NCBI GenBank assembly: GCA_009926405.1
Contig: RFOZ01000039.1
Coordinates: forward strand, 1 to 13,743
Source of the DNA: Cytophagia bacterium
GTDB lineage: Bacteria > Bacteroidota > Bacteroidia > UBA7662
Reading direction: 5' to 3'
Length of the DNA stretch: 13,743 nucleotides
Shown: positions 11,634-13,743 of the stretch, one piece after another
How positions within the stretch are numbered: position 1 is the stretch's first letter
Layout of the letters: each line of letters starts with the position of its first letter
The notes under the pieces: generated by a model
The model's input: the letters and a program-made list of their open reading frames with translations, nothing else
Told to the model about the DNA's origin: nothing
Database searches by the model: none
Program-made: the position numbers and the translations under genes

Positions 11634-12779
11634 ATGGATTTTAGTACTTCAGAAAACACCCGTTTGATAAGCGAATCGGTTCGAGAATTTGCCGAGCGCA
11701 ACATTCGTCCTCATGTCATGGAATGGGATGAAAGTCAGCATTTCCCTAGGGAACTCTTTCATCAAATGGGGGCCTTGGGTCTTTTGGGGGTTTTGGTGCC
11801 CGAAGCCTACGGTGGAGCGGGACTTGGTTACGAAGAATATGTAGAAGCCATTGTGCAACTCACCAAAGTTGATCCCTCGATTGGACTGTCGATGGCCGCC
11901 CACAATTCTTTGTGTACGGGGCATATTTTGCAATTTGGTAACGAGGAACAAAAGCGGCGCTGGTTGCCGCGTTTGGCGAGTGGCGAGTGGCTGGGAGCCT
12001 GGGGACTGACCGAGCCCAATACCGGATCGGATGCCCTGCGAATGCTGACGACGGCGGTGGATGGGGGAGATCACTGGGTTCTCAACGGGGCCAAATGCTG
12101 GATAACCCACGGGAATTCGGCCGAGGTGGCGGTGGTGATGGTCCGTACGGGTGAGCTTTTGGATTCACACGGTATCTCTGCGATTGTTGTGGAGCGAGGC
12201 ACCGAGGGATGGCTGCAGGGCAGGAAGGAAAACAAACTGGGCATGCGTTGTTCAGAGACCACCGAAATGATTTTTCGTGATTGCCGAGTCCCCAAAGAGA
12301 ATCTTTTGGGCCAGGTAGGCGAAGGTTTTATTCAAGCCATGAAAATTTTAGATGGTGGGCGAATCAGTATTGCAGCCTTGTCATTGGGGATTGCCCGTGG
12401 TGCCTTGGAGGCTGCAACCCGCTACGCAGGTGAGCGCCAGCAATTCGGGAAGACTATTGCCGAGTTTCAGGGAATTTCTTTCAAATTGGCTGACATGGCT
12501 ACAGAGCTTGAGGCAGCTCATTTGTTAACGATGCAGGCTGTGGCCCTCAAAAACGCTGGAAAACCGGTAACCAAGGTATCGGCCATGGCCAAGTATTATG
12601 CTTCAGAGGTGGCCGTTCGTTCGGCGACCGAAGCGGTGCAGATTTTTGGGGGATATGGATACACCAAGGATTTCCCTGTCGAGAAATACTACCGCGATTC
12701 CAAACTGTGCACCATCGGTGAAGGAACCAGTGAAATCCAAAAATTGGTCATTGCTAGGCAATTATTCAAAGAATCCTGA
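11634..12779 (+). CDS. Acyl-CoA dehydrogenase, short-chain type
   Basis: A soluble FAD enzyme of 381 residues that oxidises acyl-CoA to trans-2-enoyl-CoA, passing electrons to electron-transfer flavoprotein. The three-domain build is complete. The N-terminal helical domain covers 1-120. The middle beta domain includes the flavin-binding signature GLTEPNTGSD at 124-133 and an ITHGNSA segment. The C-terminal helical domain includes RQQFGKTIAEFQGI, IFGGYGYTKDFPVEKYYRD and the end motif IGEGTSEIQ. Glu363 is the catalytic base in the position used by short- and medium-chain enzymes (the E of EGTSEIQ). Length and motifs fit butyryl-CoA dehydrogenase relatives; substrate chain length cannot be read directly. 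The ATG at 11634 is chosen because the protein then begins exactly where family members do. Earlier in-frame starts lie inside the upstream helix-hairpin-helix gene. The gap to that gene is 26 bases. Confidence 0.95.
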   Translation: MDFSTSENTRLISESVREFAERNIRPHVMEWDESQHFPRELFHQMGALGLLGVLVPEAYGGAGLGYEEYVEAIVQLTKVDPSIGLSMAAHNSLCTGHILQFGNEEQKRRWLPRLASGEWLGAWGLTEPNTGSDALRMLTTAVDGGDHWVLNGAKCWITHGNSAEVAVVMVRTGELLDSHGISAIVVERGTEGWLQGRKENKLGMRCSETTEMIFRDCRVPKENLLGQVGEGFIQAMKILDGGRISIAALSLGIARGALEAATRYAGERQQFGKTIAEFQGISFKLADMATELEAAHLLTMQAVALKNAGKPVTKVSAMAKYYASEVAVRSATEAVQIFGGYGYTKDFPVEKYYRDSKLCTIGEGTSEIQKLVIARQLFKES

Positions 12780-12787
12780 TATCTTTG
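12780..12787 (+). promoter_or_regulatory. -7 promoter element of rpsU
   Basis: TATCTTTG, a full TAnnTTTG match, begins at the base right after the acyl-CoA dehydrogenase stop codon and 27 bases before the rpsU ATG. It predicts a leader of about 15 bases. No clear TTG at the -33 spacing is seen, so support rests on the -7 element and position. Confidence 0.55.
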
Positions 12788-12806
12788 CCGTCCTCATTAA
12801 TCTGGT

Positions 12807-13001
12807 ATGCTCAAAATCGACATCAAAGACAACGAAGCCGTTGATAAGGCCCTCAAGCGTTTTAAGAAGAAATTCGAAAAAACAGGGGTTCTCAAAGAGC
12901 TGCGCGCCCGTCAGGCTTTTGAAAAGCCTTCGGTAAACAAGCGGCAGCAGCGTTTGCGGGCGGTTTATCGTCAGCAACTTATGCAGACGGACGTCGTCTA
13001 A
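12807..13001 (+). CDS. rpsU: Small ribosomal subunit protein bS21
   Basis: A 64-residue strongly basic protein with the bS21 layout: a short N-terminal strand segment (LKIDIKDNE), a helix with DKALKRFKKKFEKTGVLKELRARQAFEKPS (about 13-42, typical of the family) and a basic C-terminal tail (VNKRQQRLRAVYRQQ). It binds the platform of the 30S subunit near the 3' end of 16S rRNA. In Flavobacterium johnsoniae, bS21 with bS6 and bS18 has been shown to hide the anti-Shine-Dalgarno sequence, and rpsU there is reported to keep a strong Shine-Dalgarno for self-control. Here the 20 bases before the ATG contain no AGGAGG-like sequence. The gene has its own candidate promoter and lies 22 bases before the xerC start; rpsU-xerC adjacency is, as I recall, conserved in Bacteroidota. 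Confidence 0.95.
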   Translation: MLKIDIKDNEAVDKALKRFKKKFEKTGVLKELRARQAFEKPSVNKRQQRLRAVYRQQLMQTDVV

Positions 13002-13023
13002 GTCCCCTAACTTTACGGTAATC

Positions 13024-13743
13024 GTGGATTACCGAAGCTTTTTGCGCTACCTCCGCTTCGAGAAGCGGTCTTCGGCTCATACCCTTGAAGCCTACGCCAG
13101 AGATTTGGATCAGCTGAATGATTTTTTGGTTCATTCCTGTGGCCTGGCTCCCGAAGATGCGCCCGCTCCCTTGCATTTGCGTTCTTGGCTGGTTTCCCTC
13201 ATGGAGCAAGGGCTGCTTCCTCGGTCCATCAACCGCAAGATTTCAACCATCAAAACGTACTTCAAATTCATGCTGAGGGAGGGATTGCATCCAGGCCCGG
13301 ACCCCTCCAATGCCTTGCAGCGTCCCAAAACACCCGTCAATCTGCCCAGGGCTGTCCCTTTGGCAGCCATGGAGGAATGGGCCTCTGCCCCCTGGCCTGA
13401 GGATTTTTGGGAACTCCGGAATCGATGTGTGGTCGAAACCCTCTACGGATGCGGGCTTCGGAGAGCCGAACTCATCCAATTGCGATGGAGAGACTGGGAT
13501 CGAGGGCAGGGGACCCTGAGGGTGACCGGCAAGCGATCCAAAACAAGGCTGTTGCCGTTGGCAGCGGAACTCGGAACGCTCTTGGGTCATTACGCCCAAA
13601 GAGCAGAGCAGCAGGGAACGACCCTGCCTGAAAGCCCTCTGTTTTTTACCCCCAAAGGCGCTTCACTTTATCCCAAATTGGTCGTGGACCTGGTCAAAAG
13701 GGCTCTGGTTAAGGTGCCTTCCGTGCCTCAACGCAGCCCTCAC
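13024..13743 (+). CDS. xerC: XerC/XerD-type tyrosine recombinase (3' partial)
   Basis: The first 240 residues of a tyrosine recombinase are visible; the frame runs off the window end. The N-terminal SAM-like core-binding domain (about 1-85) shows the Xer pattern LRFEKRSSAHTLEAYARDL and SINRKISTIKTYFKFML. The catalytic domain starts near 105 with LPRAVPL and contains YGCGLRRAELIQL with the first catalytic Arg (about 146), then TGKRSKTRLLPL with the catalytic Lys (about 173). The last residues, RSPH, are where Xer proteins continue with LRHSFATHL, so the H-x-x-R box and the nucleophilic Tyr lie just outside. The normal family length is about 295 residues. The role expected is chromosome dimer resolution at dif with a partner Xer, not phage integration, given its housekeeping neighbours. 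The GTG at 13024 gives the family-typical N-terminus. TAACTTTA at 13008-13015 is a weak promoter-like match. Confidence 0.93.
   Translation, partial: MDYRSFLRYLRFEKRSSAHTLEAYARDLDQLNDFLVHSCGLAPEDAPAPLHLRSWLVSLMEQGLLPRSINRKISTIKTYFKFMLREGLHPGPDPSNALQRPKTPVNLPRAVPLAAMEEWASAPWPEDFWELRNRCVVETLYGCGLRRAELIQLRWRDWDRGQGTLRVTGKRSKTRLLPLAAELGTLLGHYAQRAEQQGTTLPESPLFFTPKGASLYPKLVVDLVKRALVKVPSVPQRSPH

Noticed and set aside
11649..12110. 153-codon minus-strand open frame inside the acyl-CoA dehydrogenase gene
   Set aside because: It is antisense to a conserved enzyme and shows no recognisable motif; it is a by-product of codon use.
13024..13743. Phage or integron-type integrase marking a mobile element
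   Set aside because: Motifs and N-terminus are of the Xer type, it sits beside rpsU, and no attachment repeats or phage genes are present. The tRNA at 8087-8161 is about 5 kb away, with housekeeping genes in between.

Overview
The window looks like chromosomal DNA of a Bacteroidota bacterium. Four things point there: proteins ending in type IX secretion system (T9SS) C-terminal sorting domains, a short PID-CTERM-like surface protein, promoter elements of the Bacteroidota form TAnnTTTG, and start sites with almost no Shine-Dalgarno sequences. The rpsU-xerC neighbourhood at the right end is, from memory, also typical of the phylum. I cannot name a genus. I see no prophage, insertion sequence, CRISPR array or integrated element.

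Left part (1-3.6 kb): the tail of a T9SS-secreted protein, a 93-residue PID-CTERM-like protein overlapping the start of an exported DNA/RNA non-specific endonuclease, and, convergent with the nuclease, an exported oligopeptidase B (S9A). Middle part (3.7-8.0 kb): a cell-surface pair read rightward, a SUMF1-fold protein without the catalytic cysteines and a T9SS-sorted surface protein, joined by an ATGA stop/start overlap. A small HAD-family hydrolase converges on the pair. Next comes a self-contained tRNA-Pro(GGG) unit on the minus strand with a promoter, two tandem hairpins in the 5' leader, the tRNA and an intrinsic terminator.

Right part (8.3-13.7 kb): a tightly spaced rightward run. It holds an RmlD-like sugar-nucleotide reductase (SDR family), a very LeuT-like sodium:amino-acid symporter (NSS family), a 40-residue single-helix protein that I read as the MetS-type small subunit of the symporter, and a membrane-anchored ComEA-like helix-hairpin-helix protein. 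These are followed by a short-chain acyl-CoA dehydrogenase, ribosomal protein bS21 (rpsU), and a XerC/D-type tyrosine recombinase cut by the window edge just before its catalytic H-x-x-R box.

The most interesting points are the unannotated-size small subunit beside the LeuT homologue, together with the changes in that transporter's intracellular gate and side-chain pocket. Next are the roughly 70-residue domain insertion in the SUMF1-type protein, the hairpin-only tRNA leader, the missing Shine-Dalgarno at rpsU, and the promoter elements sitting almost on top of start codons. None of these amounts to a proven new system; they are leads.
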